Shown: in pieces, positions 49,762 through 61,044 of the stretch
Layout of the letters: each line of letters begins with the position of its first letter
How positions within the stretch are numbered: the first letter of the stretch is position 1
From: Bradyrhizobium sp. B124
GTDB lineage: Bacteria; Pseudomonadota; Alphaproteobacteria; Rhizobiales; Xanthobacteraceae
DNA: 64,000 nucleotides
Direction: 5' to 3'
Assembly: GCF_038967635.1 (NCBI RefSeq)
Contig: NZ_CP152413.1
Span: forward strand, 992,001 to 1,056,000
Notes under the pieces: model-generated
Told to the model about the DNA's origin: nothing
Seen by the model: only the letters and a program-made list of their open reading frames with translations
Database searches by the model: none
Position numbers and translations under genes: made by a program

Positions 49762-50700
49762 ATGAGTGGTCTCACACCATTTGGAGTAACAGCCAGGAAG
49801 CTCAGGCTGGAAAAGGGCATGAGGTTATTGGATTTGGCGGCAAGGACGAAGCTGAGCGTAGCGTTCCTGTCCGCGGTCGAAACAGGAAAGAAGCCCATCC
49901 CTGATGGGCATGTGCGCGCTGTCGGCGTGGCAATGGACTTGACGGCTGAACAGCTTGCCGAGTTGCGGCGCGCTGCCGACCGGACAAGGAAGACGGTCAA
50001 GATCGAGCGCCTTCCCGAAGACCAGCGAGAACTGGTAGCGGCCTTTGCGCGCCGTATCGACTCCGTGCCGGCCGATCTGATGGCGAAGTTGAAGAAGGTA
50101 GTGCTGAAATCGGTCTCTGGAGAGCAGCCCTTTCAGCGCAAGCGGCGCGGCATCATCGTGCCGCCAATGTCGACGCCGGCCTTGAGGGATTTCGCCGACA
50201 AGGTTCGCACCGCATTCGTCGAGGACGACCACGTCGAGTTTCCGATCATGGATGTCCTCGAGTTTCGCCTCGGTCAGGTCTTCGACGGCTTCTTCATCGA
50301 CGTGCGCGATCGCGAATCGATGGGCGATGACGAGGGACGCGTGATCGGCGGAACCATGGGCTTGGCACTTCGTGAGGACGTGTATTGCGGCGCTTGGGAG
50401 GGGAACGGCCGTGACAGGTTCACCGCCTGCCACGAGCTGGCGCACTTCTTGTTGCACCGGACCATCACCATGGCGCGCACGCGGGAGGATACGGACGAGA
50501 TCTATCGTGATGCCGAGTGGCAGGCCGACACCTTCGCCGGCACGCTGTTGATGTCGCCGCGCCATCTGCCCTTGTTTAGTGATTCCGAGGATGCGGCCAA
50601 TCAGTGCGGCATGACGGGCTTCGCCGCCAAGGTGATGTGGGCGAAATATCGGAGCGAAGCACGCTTCCCAAGCGCGGCAGAAACGCCGCGTTTTCTTTAG
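49762..50700 (+). CDS. XRE-ImmA/IrrE-type metallopeptidase regulator
   Basis: A 312-residue fusion. Residues 5-60 are an XRE DNA-binding domain (VTARKLRLEKGMRLLDLAA, TKLSVAFLSAVETGKK). The C-terminal half is an ImmA/IrrE zinc peptidase: CHELAHFLLH with His224, Glu225 and His228, then a downstream Glu/Asp (DAEWQADTFAG). Such proteins cleave repressors to trigger excision or stress responses in mobile elements. AGGAGG lies 6 bases before the ATG at 49762. Possible targets are the XRE protein at 48610 or the HTH proteins of the island. Confidence 0.88.
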   Translation: MSGLTPFGVTARKLRLEKGMRLLDLAARTKLSVAFLSAVETGKKPIPDGHVRAVGVAMDLTAEQLAELRRAADRTRKTVKIERLPEDQRELVAAFARRIDSVPADLMAKLKKVVLKSVSGEQPFQRKRRGIIVPPMSTPALRDFADKVRTAFVEDDHVEFPIMDVLEFRLGQVFDGFFIDVRDRESMGDDEGRVIGGTMGLALREDVYCGAWEGNGRDRFTACHELAHFLLHRTITMARTREDTDEIYRDAEWQADTFAGTLLMSPRHLPLFSDSEDAANQCGMTGFAAKVMWAKYRSEARFPSAAETPRFL

Positions 50701-50829
50701 GTGAGGAGGATTGATCGAGAGAGATGTAGGCGCGTCGCCTGAACTGCCCGGACGGAAGAAGCGGGTGGGGACGTCTGATCAGTGCTGGAACACTGATCAG
50801 ACGCCGAAGGCCAAAGCCAACAACCCAAC

Positions 50830-50906
50830 GCGCTCGTAGCTCAGCTGGATAGAGCAGGTCCCTCGTAAGGCCACGGTCGCAGGTTCGAATCCTGTCGAGC
50901 GCACCA
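50830..50906 (+). tRNA. atypical tRNA: anticodon CGU (Thr) on an Arg-like body
   Basis: 77 bases including encoded CCA. The acceptor stem GCGCTCG/CGAGCGC, D stem GCTC/GAGC, T stem-loop GCAGG-TTCGAAT-CCTGT and a 5-base variable loop are canonical. The anticodon loop CTCGTAA gives anticodon CGU, which reads Thr. The anticodon stem GGTCC/GGCCA has two mismatches (27-43 G-A and 29-41 U-C). The body, with A20 in the D loop, resembles tRNA-Arg. It is island-borne, which makes decay or a specialised role possible. It lies just upstream of the helicase-methylase-ATPase operon. Confidence 0.75.
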
Positions 50907-51445
50907 CCCATTGAACACGAGGCGTATGCTTTATGTACCATAGATAGTGGACTATTGTGAAATTGCAATCTGGAGAAAATACCGAGATGGTTTCCGAGGT
51001 CAGTTTGCCTCTGAGGCCCCGGAAAGCCTTTGGTGTCGGTATACATTGCAAGGCTGGCTTTCCACCCCTGGCACTTGATGTATGCCGTGGCCTGGTCGTC
51101 GGTCTTGCCGAGCAGACGTTTCAGGATCAGAGCGGCCCGCCGCAGCATGCCGGACAGATCAAGCAAGGGGGCGCCCCGTGTGACTTCTGGTGGTCATTGG
51201 CGACGAGCAACGAATTGCGCGCCGTTCGGGGCCGCGCAAGGCGTGGCGGCAGAATTTGGGCCACGAGCACGTACTTGAGACTTTAGTGGTGACCGATCAT
51301 TCGAGAAAAGGTCCAAATTCTCATTGAGCACGTCTCGAAAGTCAGTGTAATTTCAAACTCTTGCAAAGTGCGATAGGCAAATTGGTAGTTCGCCCTCCAG
51401 TTCAAGCTGAGGTCGGCGCGAGCTTGCAAGAAGGCAGGGGGGGTG
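50907..51445. other. region between the tRNA and the helicase operon
   Basis: About 540 bp with no convincing gene. A minus-strand frame (50576-51166) runs antisense across the tRNA and is typical of false ORFs over tRNA genes. The stretch 51284-51370 is AT-richer and likely holds the operon promoter. A G-rich ribosome site (51437-51443) ends it. Confidence 0.5.
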
Positions 51446-54400
51446 ATGAGGCTTGAAGAGCTTGCGTCCGGGCAGAGCCTTTCCGGAATCGAGCCAACAG
51501 ATGTCGTGTCGGTAGTGGCATTGGTTCCTCTCGCTGAGGGATCCGTGCAGCTCATTTACCGCAGGCCCGACGGCGCAATGAAAGAGCGGTTGCTCGGTCG
51601 GGCTGATGAAGCATCGATCGCGATTGCGAGTGCCGAGCGCCCATTCTCCTTTGACGGTGATGGCGGGGCATTTCAACTCGCATGCGAGGCCAAGCGGATC
51701 GACCTGGCTTTCCTTTTCGACCCGATGATGGCGGTGCACAGCTCTAACGTCGAGCCATTGCCGCACCAGATCACCGCCGTTTACGAGTCACTGTTGCCGC
51801 GCCAGCCGCTGCGATACGTGCTCGCGGATGACCCCGGCGCCGGCAAAACCATCATGGCCGGCCTTTATATCCGCGAGCTTATCATGCGCGCGGACTCGCA
51901 CCGCATTCTCATCGTCGCGCCGGGCAGCTTGGTCGAGCAGTGGCGCGACGAGCTGTTCGAGAAGTTCGGCTTGGAGTTTCACGTCTACTCCAGCCTATTA
52001 GAACAGACCTCGCCAAGCGGCAATCCGTTCAACGACTATCCGCGCCTGATCGTCCGCCTCGATCAGCTTGCTCGCAACGAAGAGCTTCAGGCAAAGCTGT
52101 GCGCTCCCGGCTGGGACTTGGCCGTCTTCGACGAAGCACACAAGCTTTCAGCTCACTACTTTGGCTCGAAGCTAGAAAAGACTGGACGCTTCCGCTTTGC
52201 CGAGAAGCTGGGCAAGCATGTGCGTCACCTGTTGCTAATGACAGCAACGCCACATAACGGCAAGGAAGAAGACTTCCAGCTTTTCCTTTCGTTGCTCGAC
52301 TCCGACCGCTTTTACGGAAAGTTCCGCGACGGCGTGCACAAGGTCGATCCCTCTGACCTCATGCGCCGCATGGTCAAGGAGGAATTGGTCAAATTCGACG
52401 GCACGCCACTCTTCCCCGAGCGCAAGGCATATACGGTCAACTACGAACTCTCGCAGATCGAAGCGGCCCTCTACGAGGCCGTCACCAATTACGTCCAAAC
52501 CGAAATGGGCAAGGCCGACCAGCTTGAAGGCGCACGTAAGGGTTCAGTCGGTTTCGCGCTCACCGCGCTTCAACGTCGGCTTGCATCGAGCCCCGAAGCG
52601 ATCTTCCAGTCCCTTAAGCGTCGCCGCGAGCGGCTTGAGAATCGGCTGCGCGAAGAAAAGCTCGGCATCAAGGGCCGTCAGCCAGTCGCCGAAACCTACC
52701 CTAGCGTGCCCGAGGATGATGATGATCTAAGCGCCGAAGAGCAGGAGACTCTTGAAGAAGATTTGATCGACGAGGCGACTGCTGCCAAAACCGTCGCTGA
52801 GCTTGAGGGCGAGATCGTCATCCTCAAGGGATTGGAGGCCCAGGCCAAAGCCGTCGTCGCGTCTGGTCAGGATCGCAAATGGGACGAACTGTCCAAGATT
52901 TTGCAGAACAGTCCCGAAATGCACGACGCCGCCGGACGGCAGCGCAAGATCATCATTTTCTCCGAACACCGCGACACGCTGAACTACCTTCATGCCAAGA
53001 TTGCCGGCGTGCTCGGCAATCCGGATGCCATCGGCACCATTCACGGCGGCACCCATCGTGACGAGCGCCGCCGCGTTCAGGCGCTCTTCCGTTCTGATCC
53101 CGATGTTCGCGTCCTGGTCGCAACCGACGCCGCGGGCGAAGGCGTGAACCTTCAGAACGCGAACCTCATGGTTAACTATGACTTGCCCTGGAATCCGAAC
53201 CGGCTGGAACAACGTTTCGGGCGCATTCATAGAATCGGGCAAACTGAGGTTTGCCATCTTTGGAATTTAGTGGCTAAAGAAACCCGCGAGGGCGATGTCT
53301 ATCACCGCCTTCTCAAAAAGCTGGAAATCGAGAGCGATGCCCTCAAGGGTCGCGTGTTCGATATTCTCGGGGAGGTCTTCGAGGAGACCAGCCTTAAAGA
53401 CCTCTTGATCCAGGCCATCCGCTACGGCGACCGGCCCGACGTGCGTAAACGCCTGACGCAGAAGATCGACCAGGTGCTCGACCGCGATCACTTGAAATCC
53501 TTGCTGGATCGCAACGCGCTTGCTCAGGAAACCATGAGCCCGGAGCGACTGTTCGCAGTGAAAGAAGAAATGGAGAAGGCCGAAGCAAGGCGGCTTCAGC
53601 CTTTCTTCGTGCGTGCCTTCTTCACCAAAGCGCTCGATGCGCTTGGCGGCACTGCGCATCCGCGCGAGGCCGGGCGCTACGAGATCACCCACGTCCCCGC
53701 GGCGATTCGCGAGCGCGACCGCCGCCTTACGGGGCGAAACCGTCGCGAGCATGAACCCGTCTTGCGTCGCTACAGCCGCATTTGTTTCGAGCGCGAGGCC
53801 ATTCAGCCCCTCGACAAGCCGGGCCTGGAACGCGCCGTTCTGATGCATCCTGGCCATCCGGTCATGCTCGCCATGTCGGACATGATCTTGGAACAGCACG
53901 CAAACCTATTGCGGCAGGGCGCGGTCTTGATCGACCCGGCCGATGAAGGTCTCGATCCCGCGCTGCTGTTCTTGCTCACACATGAAATCAAGTCGGGCGA
54001 TGGCGCTGTGCTGTCCAAGCGCCTGCAGTTCGTGCGCGTCGGGCCGGATGGCAAGGCCGAGTTCGCCGGCTGGGCGCCACATCTCGATCTTGAACCGCTA
54101 GCCGAGAGCGAGAGGGCCTTGCTCAAGGATACGCTCAATGCGTCGTGGTTGGCGTCGGGCCAGGAACAACGCGCCTTATCGCTGGCGGCAACAACGCTGG
54201 TGCCGGAGCATTATGGCGAGGTCGCGCAGCGGCGCATCGCCCATGTCGAAAAGACCTTGAACGCTGTCCACGAGCGCCTAAGCAAGGAAATCGCCTTCTG
54301 GCAGGATCGCTGGTTGAAGCTCAAGGAAGATGCCGAAGCTGGCAAGGATGTCCGCCTCAACCTTCAAAATGTCGAGCGTACGCTTGCCGATCTGCAGAGC

Positions 54401-54958
54401 CGTCTGGAGAACCGTAAGAAAGATCTTCAGGCCATGCGCCATGTCGCTAACGGTACACCCATCGTGCTGGGCGCGGCGCTGATCGTTCCTGCCGGACTCT
54501 TGAGCCAGTTGCGCGGCGATGAGCCCGTCGATACGGCCGCCGCGACTTTCGCCACTGATCCCGTGGCGCGCTCGCGCGTCGAGAAGCTCGCCATGCGGGC
54601 CGTGCAGAAAGCGGAGGAAGCGCGCGGCTGCCGTGTCGTTGATGTATCCGCCGCCAAATGCGGGTGGGATTTGAGTTCATATCCGCCGGCCATCGACGGC
54701 AAGCAGCCCGATCCGCGCCATATCGAGGTGAAAGGTCGGGTGAAGGGCGCCAGCACGGTCACCATTACTCGCAACGAAATGCTCTACGCTTTCAACCAAG
54801 GGGACAAGTTCGTGCTGGCCATCGTGATAGTTGGCCCCGACGGCGATCACCAGGGTCCCCACTACATCCGTAACCCATTCGCGCGGGAGCCCGAATGGGG
54901 CGTCGCGTCGATCAACTACAATCTGGGTGAACTTCTTGCCCGCGCCGAGGCCGTATGA
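51446..54958 (+). CDS. SNF2-like helicase with C-terminal DUF3883 domain
   Basis: A 1170-residue superfamily 2 ATPase. Residues 95-330: Q-motif [19 protein letters not shown], Walker [13 protein letters not shown], Ia [14 protein letters not shown] box [22 protein letters not shown]. Residues 500-620: [29 protein letters not shown] and [15 protein letters not shown]. The end (about 1045-1165) is a DUF3883, a PD-(D/E)xK-like domain: GWDLSSY and HIEVKGR place the Asp and Glu-x-Lys. Homologues occur with DNA methylases in anti-phage systems such as DISARM (DrmD-like). ATG chosen at 51446; GTG at 51443 also possible. Its stop overlaps the methylase ATG. Confidence 0.92.
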   Translation: MRLEELASGQSLSGIEPTDVVSVVALVPLAEGSVQLIYRRPDGAMKERLLGRADEASIAIASAERPFSFDGDGGAFQLACEAKRIDLAFLFDPMMAVHSSNVEPLPHQITAVYESLLPRQPLRYVLADDPGAGKTIMAGLYIRELIMRADSHRILIVAPGSLVEQWRDELFEKFGLEFHVYSSLLEQTSPSGNPFNDYPRLIVRLDQLARNEELQAKLCAPGWDLAVFDEAHKLSAHYFGSKLEKTGRFRFAEKLGKHVRHLLLMTATPHNGKEEDFQLFLSLLDSDRFYGKFRDGVHKVDPSDLMRRMVKEELVKFDGTPLFPERKAYTVNYELSQIEAALYEAVTNYVQTEMGKADQLEGARKGSVGFALTALQRRLASSPEAIFQSLKRRRERLENRLREEKLGIKGRQPVAETYPSVPEDDDDLSAEEQETLEEDLIDEATAAKTVAELEGEIVILKGLEAQAKAVVASGQDRKWDELSKILQNSPEMHDAAGRQRKIIIFSEHRDTLNYLHAKIAGVLGNPDAIGTIHGGTHRDERRRVQALFRSDPDVRVLVATDAAGEGVNLQNANLMVNYDLPWNPNRLEQRFGRIHRIGQTEVCHLWNLVAKETREGDVYHRLLKKLEIESDALKGRVFDILGEVFEETSLKDLLIQAIRYGDRPDVRKRLTQKIDQVLDRDHLKSLLDRNALAQETMSPERLFAVKEEMEKAEARRLQPFFVRAFFTKALDALGGTAHPREAGRYEITHVPAAIRERDRRLTGRNRREHEPVLRRYSRICFEREAIQPLDKPGLERAVLMHPGHPVMLAMSDMILEQHANLLRQGAVLIDPADEGLDPALLFLLTHEIKSGDGAVLSKRLQFVRVGPDGKAEFAGWAPHLDLEPLAESERALLKDTLNASWLASGQEQRALSLAATTLVPEHYGEVAQRRIAHVEKTLNAVHERLSKEIAFWQDRWLKLKEDAEAGKDVRLNLQNVERTLADLQSRLENRKKDLQAMRHVANGTPIVLGAALIVPAGLLSQLRGDEPVDTAAATFATDPVARSRVEKLAMRAVQKAEEARGCRVVDVSAAKCGWDLSSYPPAIDGKQPDPRHIEVKGRVKGASTVTITRNEMLYAFNQGDKFVLAIVIVGPDGDHQGPHYIRNPFAREPEWGVASINYNLGELLARAEAV

Positions 54959-57906
54959 CCGTTTCAGTTCCCATAAAGAGACCTAAGAAGCTGATCGAGG
55001 TCGCGCTGCCGTTGGATGCAATCAACGAAGCAGCCGCGAGGGAGAAGTCGATCCGCTTCGGCATCAGAGAGCTGCACCTCTGGTGGGCTAGGCGGCCGCT
55101 TGCCGCCGCCCGAACCGTCATCTTCACGCAGATGGTGAACGACCCTTCGTGGAAATGGGAGCTGGAACATCCGGGCGACGTCCCGCCAACTAATATTAAG
55201 GCAAGCTGGGTCGCCAGCCGCAACCGGCTCTTCGGCATTATCAAGGACTTGGTGAAGTGGGAGAACACCAACAACGAGGTCGTGCTTGAGAAGGCCCGCG
55301 CAGAAATCCGGAAATCCTGGCGCGAAACCTGCGAGCTCAATAAGGACCACCCACAGGCCGACAAACTGTTCGACCCCGAGAAGTTGCCTCCTTTCCACGA
55401 CCCCTTTGCCGGCGGCGGCGCCTTGCCGCTGGAAGCACAGCGACTGGGGCTTGAGGTCTATGCGTCCGATCTCAACCCGGTCGCCGTTCTGATCAACAAG
55501 GCGATGATCGAGATACCTCCGATGTTTTCGGGGCGCCCTCCGGTGAGCCCGGAGGCCCGAAACAGCCGTGACGCATGGAGCAGGCAGTGGAAAGGGTCTC
55601 AGGGCCTAGCGGACGACGTGCGCTACTATGGCAACTGGATGCGCGATGAAGCGCACAAGCGTGTTGGCCACCTCTATCCGCAGGTGGAGATCACTGCAAG
55701 CATGGCGGAGAAGCGACCCGACTTGAAACAGTACGTCGGCCAGAGGCTAACCGTCGTCGCATGGCTCTGGGCGAGAACAGTGAAGAGCCCTAACCCGGCC
55801 TTTGCGGATGTTGATGTGCCGCTGGTCTCAAGTTTCATTCTCTCGCCGATGGCGGGCAAGGAGACCTATGTCGAGCCGGTGATCGAGGGGCGTGGCTATC
55901 AGTTCCGGGTGAAGGTGGGCAAGCCTGAGGATGAGGCCGCTGCGAGAAGCGGGACGAAACTAGCGCGCGGGTCGAATTTCCGCTGCCTCATGTCCGGATC
56001 GCCAATTAGCGGCGACTACATCAAGGCGAAAGGCAAAGCGCACAGCATGGGCGCACGACTCATGGCGATCGTCGCAGAAGGTGCGCGCGAGCGCATCTAC
56101 CTTACGCCCACACCAGAACATGAAGCCGCCGCATGGGAAGCAAAGGCGACTTGGCGACCTGAAGGAAACATTGCTACACGGATGACCGGTGGAAACTGTA
56201 CACCGTATGGTCTCACATCTTGGGGTGACGTCTTTACCGACCGTCAGCTCGTTGCGCTGGCAACATTCTCAGACCTCGTCGCGGAGGCGCGAGAGCAGGT
56301 TCGCCGGGATGCACTCGCTGCCAACTTACCGGATGACAACAGGCCGCTGCGCGAAGGTGGAAGTGGGGCTGCCGCGTATGGAGACGCAGTCGCTGTCTAC
56401 CTGGGTTTCTTAGTCAGCAAGCTTGCCGACAAGGGCTCGTCGCTTTGCACGTGGGATGCAGGGCCCGCGTCGAACCGCACTGAGTCGGGCCGATCCGCCC
56501 GCGTGGCGACAGTTCGGGTGACGTTTGGACGGCAAGCGCTGCCCATGACATGGGACTACGCAGAAGTGAACTTCTTCAGCGAATCAGTCGGTGGACTGGA
56601 GACCGTGCTGAAGACGCTCAGCTTGCCATTGGCAAACCTGTCGCCGAGCGAACGCATCGGTAGGGCGCAGCAGCAGGATGCGCAGTCTCAAGAACTATCA
56701 TCAGGCGCGGTTGTTTCCACTGATCCGCCGTACTACGACAACATCGCCTACGCAGATCTATCCGACTTTTTCTACGTTTGGCTGCGGCGTTCGCTGCGGC
56801 CTGTCTTCCCCGATCTCTTCGCCACACTCGCAACACCGAAAGCTGAGGAACTCGTCGCCACGCCGTATCGGCATGGCGGGAGGGAGGAGGCGGAGCGTTT
56901 CTTCCTAGATGGCATGACCCAGGCGATGCACCGTCTCGCTGAGCAGGCGAACCTCGCCTTTCCGGTGACCATTTATTATGCCTTTAAGCAGTCGGAGACC
57001 CGGGGTGCGGAGGGCACGGCAAGCACAGGCTGGGAGGTCTTTCTTGACGCCGTTATCCGAGCAGGGTTCGGGATCAGCGGCACCTGGCCGATGCGGACCG
57101 AAATGAGCAGCCGCATGATTGGCTCTGGTACGAATGCACTTGCCTCAAGCATCATTCTTGTTTGCCGTCCGCGCCCGGCGACGGCGGAGACCATTTCCCG
57201 GCGCGCGTTCCTGCGGGAGTTGAACCAGGTTCTACCCGAAGCTCTCGACGGGATGACGCGCGGATCAGGAGATGACCGTTCGCCAGTGGCCCCTGTTGAC
57301 CTTTCGCAGTCCATCATCGGCCCGGGCATGGCGGTGTTCTCGAAGTATGCCGCTGTACTTGAAGCGGACGGCACGCCGATGGCCGTGAGGACGGCGCTGC
57401 AACTCATTAACCGCTTTCTGGCCGAAGACGACTTCGACCACGACACCCAGTTCTGCCTGCACTGGTTCGAACAATACGGGTGGAAAGATGGCCGGTTCGG
57501 CGAGGCTGATACGCTCGCCCGAGCCAAGGGCACCAGTGTTGACGGCGTGAGACAGTCGGGCGTGCTCTTTGCCGCCGGCGGGGTTGTCCGTCTGTTTAAG
57601 TGGAGCGAATACACGGCGGATTGGAAACCGGCTGAGGACGACCGCCTTCCGGTGTGGGAAGCGTTGCACCAGCTGATCCGCGTCTTCAAAACGGAAGGCG
57701 AGGGCGGCGCCGGAAAAGTGCTTGCGTCCGTCGCGGCGAAGGCTGAACCGTGCCGGCAACTCGCCTATCGGCTCTATACGCTTTGCGAGCGAGCGGGTTG
57801 GGCTGAGGACGCCCGCGCCTATAATGAAATCGTGACAAGCTGGAGCGCGATCGAGGCTGCCGCGGCGGCCGCCCCGATAGCGCAGCAGGCTGAGCTGTTC
57901 GGCTGA
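54955..57906 (+). CDS. DUF1156-containing adenine-specific DNA methyltransferase
   Basis: A 983-residue N6-adenine methylase (COG1743 type). The N-terminal DUF1156 (about 10-60) reads [20 protein letters not shown], then [15 protein letters not shown]. Motif I is [13 protein letters not shown] (about residue 148), followed by [13 protein letters not shown]. The catalytic DPPYYDN is far away at 590-596, so a long insert separates SAM-binding and catalytic parts. The zinc ribbon described for this group is degenerate: only one Cys remains in [13 protein letters not shown] (about 341). It is coupled to the helicase gene (ATGA) and lies 13 bp before the DUF499 gene. Likely marks host DNA as self; the target site is unknown. 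Confidence 0.92.
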   Translation: MTVSVPIKRPKKLIEVALPLDAINEAAAREKSIRFGIRELHLWWARRPLAAARTVIFTQMVNDPSWKWELEHPGDVPPTNIKASWVASRNRLFGIIKDLVKWENTNNEVVLEKARAEIRKSWRETCELNKDHPQADKLFDPEKLPPFHDPFAGGGALPLEAQRLGLEVYASDLNPVAVLINKAMIEIPPMFSGRPPVSPEARNSRDAWSRQWKGSQGLADDVRYYGNWMRDEAHKRVGHLYPQVEITASMAEKRPDLKQYVGQRLTVVAWLWARTVKSPNPAFADVDVPLVSSFILSPMAGKETYVEPVIEGRGYQFRVKVGKPEDEAAARSGTKLARGSNFRCLMSGSPISGDYIKAKGKAHSMGARLMAIVAEGARERIYLTPTPEHEAAAWEAKATWRPEGNIATRMTGGNCTPYGLTSWGDVFTDRQLVALATFSDLVAEAREQVRRDALAANLPDDNRPLREGGSGAAAYGDAVAVYLGFLVSKLADKGSSLCTWDAGPASNRTESGRSARVATVRVTFGRQALPMTWDYAEVNFFSESVGGLETVLKTLSLPLANLSPSERIGRAQQQDAQSQELSSGAVVSTDPPYYDNIAYADLSDFFYVWLRRSLRPVFPDLFATLATPKAEELVATPYRHGGREEAERFFLDGMTQAMHRLAEQANLAFPVTIYYAFKQSETRGAEGTASTGWEVFLDAVIRAGFGISGTWPMRTEMSSRMIGSGTNALASSIILVCRPRPATAETISRRAFLRELNQVLPEALDGMTRGSGDDRSPVAPVDLSQSIIGPGMAVFSKYAAVLEADGTPMAVRTALQLINRFLAEDDFDHDTQFCLHWFEQYGWKDGRFGEADTLARAKGTSVDGVRQSGVLFAAGGVVRLFKWSEYTADWKPAEDDRLPVWEALHQLIRVFKTEGEGGAGKVLASVAAKAEPCRQLAYRLYTLCERAGWAEDARAYNEIVTSWSAIEAAAAAAPIAQQAELFG

Positions 57907-57919
57907 CGGGGGGGCGCAT

Positions 57920-60751
57920 ATGAAACCTTGGAGGGAAGTGGCTGTTCCCCATCAGGACGTGCTTGAGGGGACATTTCAGCAATCGGAATTTGCCGCCGAC
58001 ATCACGGCGGTTAGCACTGGCAGGGCAAGCCGCGAATATCAGGATGCTGTCGCCTTCTTCGACCGTACCTTCATTACCGAAGGCATGGCGCTTCTATTAA
58101 CGCAGGTGGCGCAGCGCCTCGCTGGCAAAGGAGGTGAGCCGGTCGTCCAGCTTCAGACCGCGTTCGGCGGCGGTAAGACGCACACCATGCTTGCCGTGTA
58201 TCATCTAGCCACCCGAAAATGCACCTTGTCCGAGCTTGCTGGCGTTTCAGCGCTCGTCGATAAGGCTGGCTTGATGGCTGTGCCGCAGGCGCGTGTCGCC
58301 GTGCTCGACGGCACGGCCTACGCGCCGGGGCAGCCTTGGAAGCGCGGCGGCGAGACCATTAAGACGATCTGGGGCGAACTTGCTTGGCAGCTTGGCGGCA
58401 CTGAAGCCTTTGCGCTGGTCGCCCAGGCCGATGCCACCGGTACATCGCCCGGCAAGGATGTGCTGCGTGCCCTCCTGGAGAAATATGCGCCTTGCGTCGT
58501 GCTCATTGACGAGTTGGTCGCCTATGTCCGGCAATTCCCCGAATCGCAGGCTATTAGCGGCGGCAGCTACGACAGCAATCTTTCTTTCGTGCAGGCACTT
58601 ACCGAAGCGGTGAAGCTGGTGCCGCGCGCCATCGTACTCGCATCGTTGCCCGAGTCCGATCTTGAAGCCGGCAGCCAGCGCGGCGTTGCCGCGCTGCGGG
58701 CCCTGGAAAAGACTTTCGGCCGCCTGCAGGCGCTTTGGAAGCCAGTCGCAACCGAGGAAGCCTTCGAAATCGTGCGCCGCCGCCTGTTCGAGCCAGTGCG
58801 CGATGAAAAGACTCGGGAAACCGTCTGCCGCGCCTTCGCCGACATTTATATTGCCGAAGGCGTGAAGCTCCCCGCCGAAACCCAGGAACGCCGTTACTAT
58901 GACCGGTTGTTGCGGGCTTATCCGATCCACCCGGAGGTGTTCGACAGGCTGTATGAGGACTGGACAACTATTGACGGATTCCAGCGCACGCGCGGCGTCC
59001 TCAAACTTATGGCGAAGGTCATCTATCGCCTGTGGAAGGACGACAACAAAGACCTGCTCATTATGCCCGGCAGCCTGCCGCTTCATGACGGCAACAGCCG
59101 CAACGAACTCACTTACTACCTGCCCGCCGGCTGGGACGCGGTGATCGAGCGCGACATTGACGGCGAGCGCGCCGAAACCACCGCACTTGAAAGCCGCGAG
59201 CCAAGATTTGGCCAGGTCGGCGCGGCGCGGCGCATCGCGCGCACCGTCTTTCTTGGCAGCGCGCCATCGTCAGTTGTGTCCAAGGCCGCCGTGCGCGGGA
59301 TCGACCGGGCGCACATTATTCTTGGCTGTTTGCAACCAGGGCAGACTTCATCCGTCTTTGCCGACGCGCTCAACCGCCTTGCCGATCGGCTCCATTACCT
59401 CAACGCTTCCGGCGACAAGAGTCAGGACGCAACACGCTTCTGGTTCGACACTCGCGCCAATCTTCGCCGCGAAATGGAGGATCGCAAACGGCGGTTCGAC
59501 GACAAGACCGAAGTGCGCGGCAGGATCGCCGAGGCCGTGAAGAAGGCGGTCGGCGGCGTATTGTTCTTTGACGGCGTGCATATCTTCACACCCCATGGGG
59601 ACATACCGGACGATACCGCCTTGCGGCTGGTTATTCTGCCACCCGAGGCTTGGTACACGAAGGACGAAACCCGACCTGCTTTCGAGGCTGTTCTCGACAC
59701 CATAGCCAAGAATGGAGCGAAACCGCGCTATCGCGGCAATCGCTTGATCTTCGTTGCCGCCGACCACGGCGCGCTGGCGCGCCTAAACGACGTGGCCCGG
59801 GCTGTGCTGGCCTGGATGTCGATTGTCGACGACGTCAAGGAAGGCCGGCTCAATATCGACCTCTTGCAAAAGAATCAGGCCGAGAAAGAGCTCAAGAGCG
59901 CCGAAGACGTTCTGCCCCGCGCCGTTCGCGAATGTTACAAGTGGCTGCTTTGTCCGATGCAAGATGCGCCGACCGACCCCAAGCCCGGCGTCGAGGCGTT
60001 CGCCCTGAACACGACCGGCGCTTCGGCCGGTTCGGAGATCGAGCGGATTTGCACGGACAACGAGTTGGTTATTATCACCTGGTCGCCCATCCACCTGCGC
60101 ACGAAGCTCAAAGAGCTTTATTGGAAGGGTGGTCAGACTGCCGCGAACTTGTCCACTTTCTTTGAAGATACGCTGCGCTATCTCTACATGCCGCGCCTGA
60201 AATCGCGCGAGGTGCTTGCGAAGGCCATTCAAGCTGGCGCTGCTAGCAAAGATTTCTTTGGCTCCGCCTACGGTCAAGCCGACGGCAAGTTCGAAGGCTT
60301 CGCTCTTGGCAGCGGCAGCATCGTGTTCGATGATACGCTGCTTCTGATCGAGCCGGAGGCGGCACGGGCCTACGAGGATTCCAATCGCCCGAAGGCGCAA
60401 CCCGCCAGCGCCGGCCAGGCCGTAGGGCCGGGCTCCGCACCGACTTATCCCAGCCCCGGCGATACACCTGCGGGAGGGGTGGTCGAGTTAGGCGCAAAGC
60501 CGCTAACGCCGGGCGCCGCAAAGGCCAGGTCGTTCTTTGGAGCAGCGGAGGTTGCGCCTGCAACTGCAAAGATGCGACTGGTGCAGATTGCGGACGAGAT
60601 CGTTTCCGTTCTCGCCTCCGATCCAAATGCGAACATCCGTCTCATTGTGGAAATTTCGGCAGAGTTTCCCGCTGGAGCTAGTGACGGTGTGAGGCGAGCA
60701 GTTTCTGAAAACGCGCGCAGCCTTGGCTTGAAGACGGCAGATTGGGAATGA
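57920..60751 (+). CDS. DUF499 AAA+ ATPase of the helicase-methylase system
   Basis: A 943-residue soluble ATPase (COG1483 type). Walker A sits in [18 protein letters not shown] (about 78-95) and Walker B-like [16 protein letters not shown] at about 193-208. A sensor-like ASLPESDLE follows, then a large helical middle and a C-terminal Ala/Pro linker (about 830-875) before a small terminal domain. Distant relatives include BREX proteins PglY/BrxC. The start ATG at 57920 is preceded by a GGGGGGG tract. Presumably the motor that couples sensing of foreign DNA to the helicase. Third gene of the operon; no DUF3780 partner is visible. Confidence 0.9.
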   Translation: MKPWREVAVPHQDVLEGTFQQSEFAADITAVSTGRASREYQDAVAFFDRTFITEGMALLLTQVAQRLAGKGGEPVVQLQTAFGGGKTHTMLAVYHLATRKCTLSELAGVSALVDKAGLMAVPQARVAVLDGTAYAPGQPWKRGGETIKTIWGELAWQLGGTEAFALVAQADATGTSPGKDVLRALLEKYAPCVVLIDELVAYVRQFPESQAISGGSYDSNLSFVQALTEAVKLVPRAIVLASLPESDLEAGSQRGVAALRALEKTFGRLQALWKPVATEEAFEIVRRRLFEPVRDEKTRETVCRAFADIYIAEGVKLPAETQERRYYDRLLRAYPIHPEVFDRLYEDWTTIDGFQRTRGVLKLMAKVIYRLWKDDNKDLLIMPGSLPLHDGNSRNELTYYLPAGWDAVIERDIDGERAETTALESREPRFGQVGAARRIARTVFLGSAPSSVVSKAAVRGIDRAHIILGCLQPGQTSSVFADALNRLADRLHYLNASGDKSQDATRFWFDTRANLRREMEDRKRRFDDKTEVRGRIAEAVKKAVGGVLFFDGVHIFTPHGDIPDDTALRLVILPPEAWYTKDETRPAFEAVLDTIAKNGAKPRYRGNRLIFVAADHGALARLNDVARAVLAWMSIVDDVKEGRLNIDLLQKNQAEKELKSAEDVLPRAVRECYKWLLCPMQDAPTDPKPGVEAFALNTTGASAGSEIERICTDNELVIITWSPIHLRTKLKELYWKGGQTAANLSTFFEDTLRYLYMPRLKSREVLAKAIQAGAASKDFFGSAYGQADGKFEGFALGSGSIVFDDTLLLIEPEAARAYEDSNRPKAQPASAGQAVGPGSAPTYPSPGDTPAGGVVELGAKPLTPGAAKARSFFGAAEVAPATAKMRLVQIADEIVSVLASDPNANIRLIVEISAEFPAGASDGVRRAVSENARSLGLKTADWE

Positions 60752-61044
60752 TTCCGCGCCGTACTGGTTCGCAGCCTCGGCGAAGCAAAGCTTTGTTAGA
60801 CCGAAGGCCGAACCCTTCACCAAAGTTTACACGTGCTGGGGATCCCATGCATGAATGATGGAATATCACTCGGCCATCTGTTGCAGATCGCGAGCGTGTC
60901 CTCCGGGGAGGGGTTTTGGCCGAGTACGCATCACGTTCTGTGCGGGGGAGTACGATCCATCTGACCGCATCGATGCCTAACGGGGTGACGCTGACGCTCG
61001 GCCTCGCATTCCAATCTCGAGGGCGCATATGCGGCACCGCTAGC

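Noticed and set aside
50576..51166. 196-codon minus-strand frame across the tRNA gene
   Set aside because: Frames antisense to tRNA genes often appear in annotations as false proteins; the part over the tRNA is of that kind and the rest shows no family.
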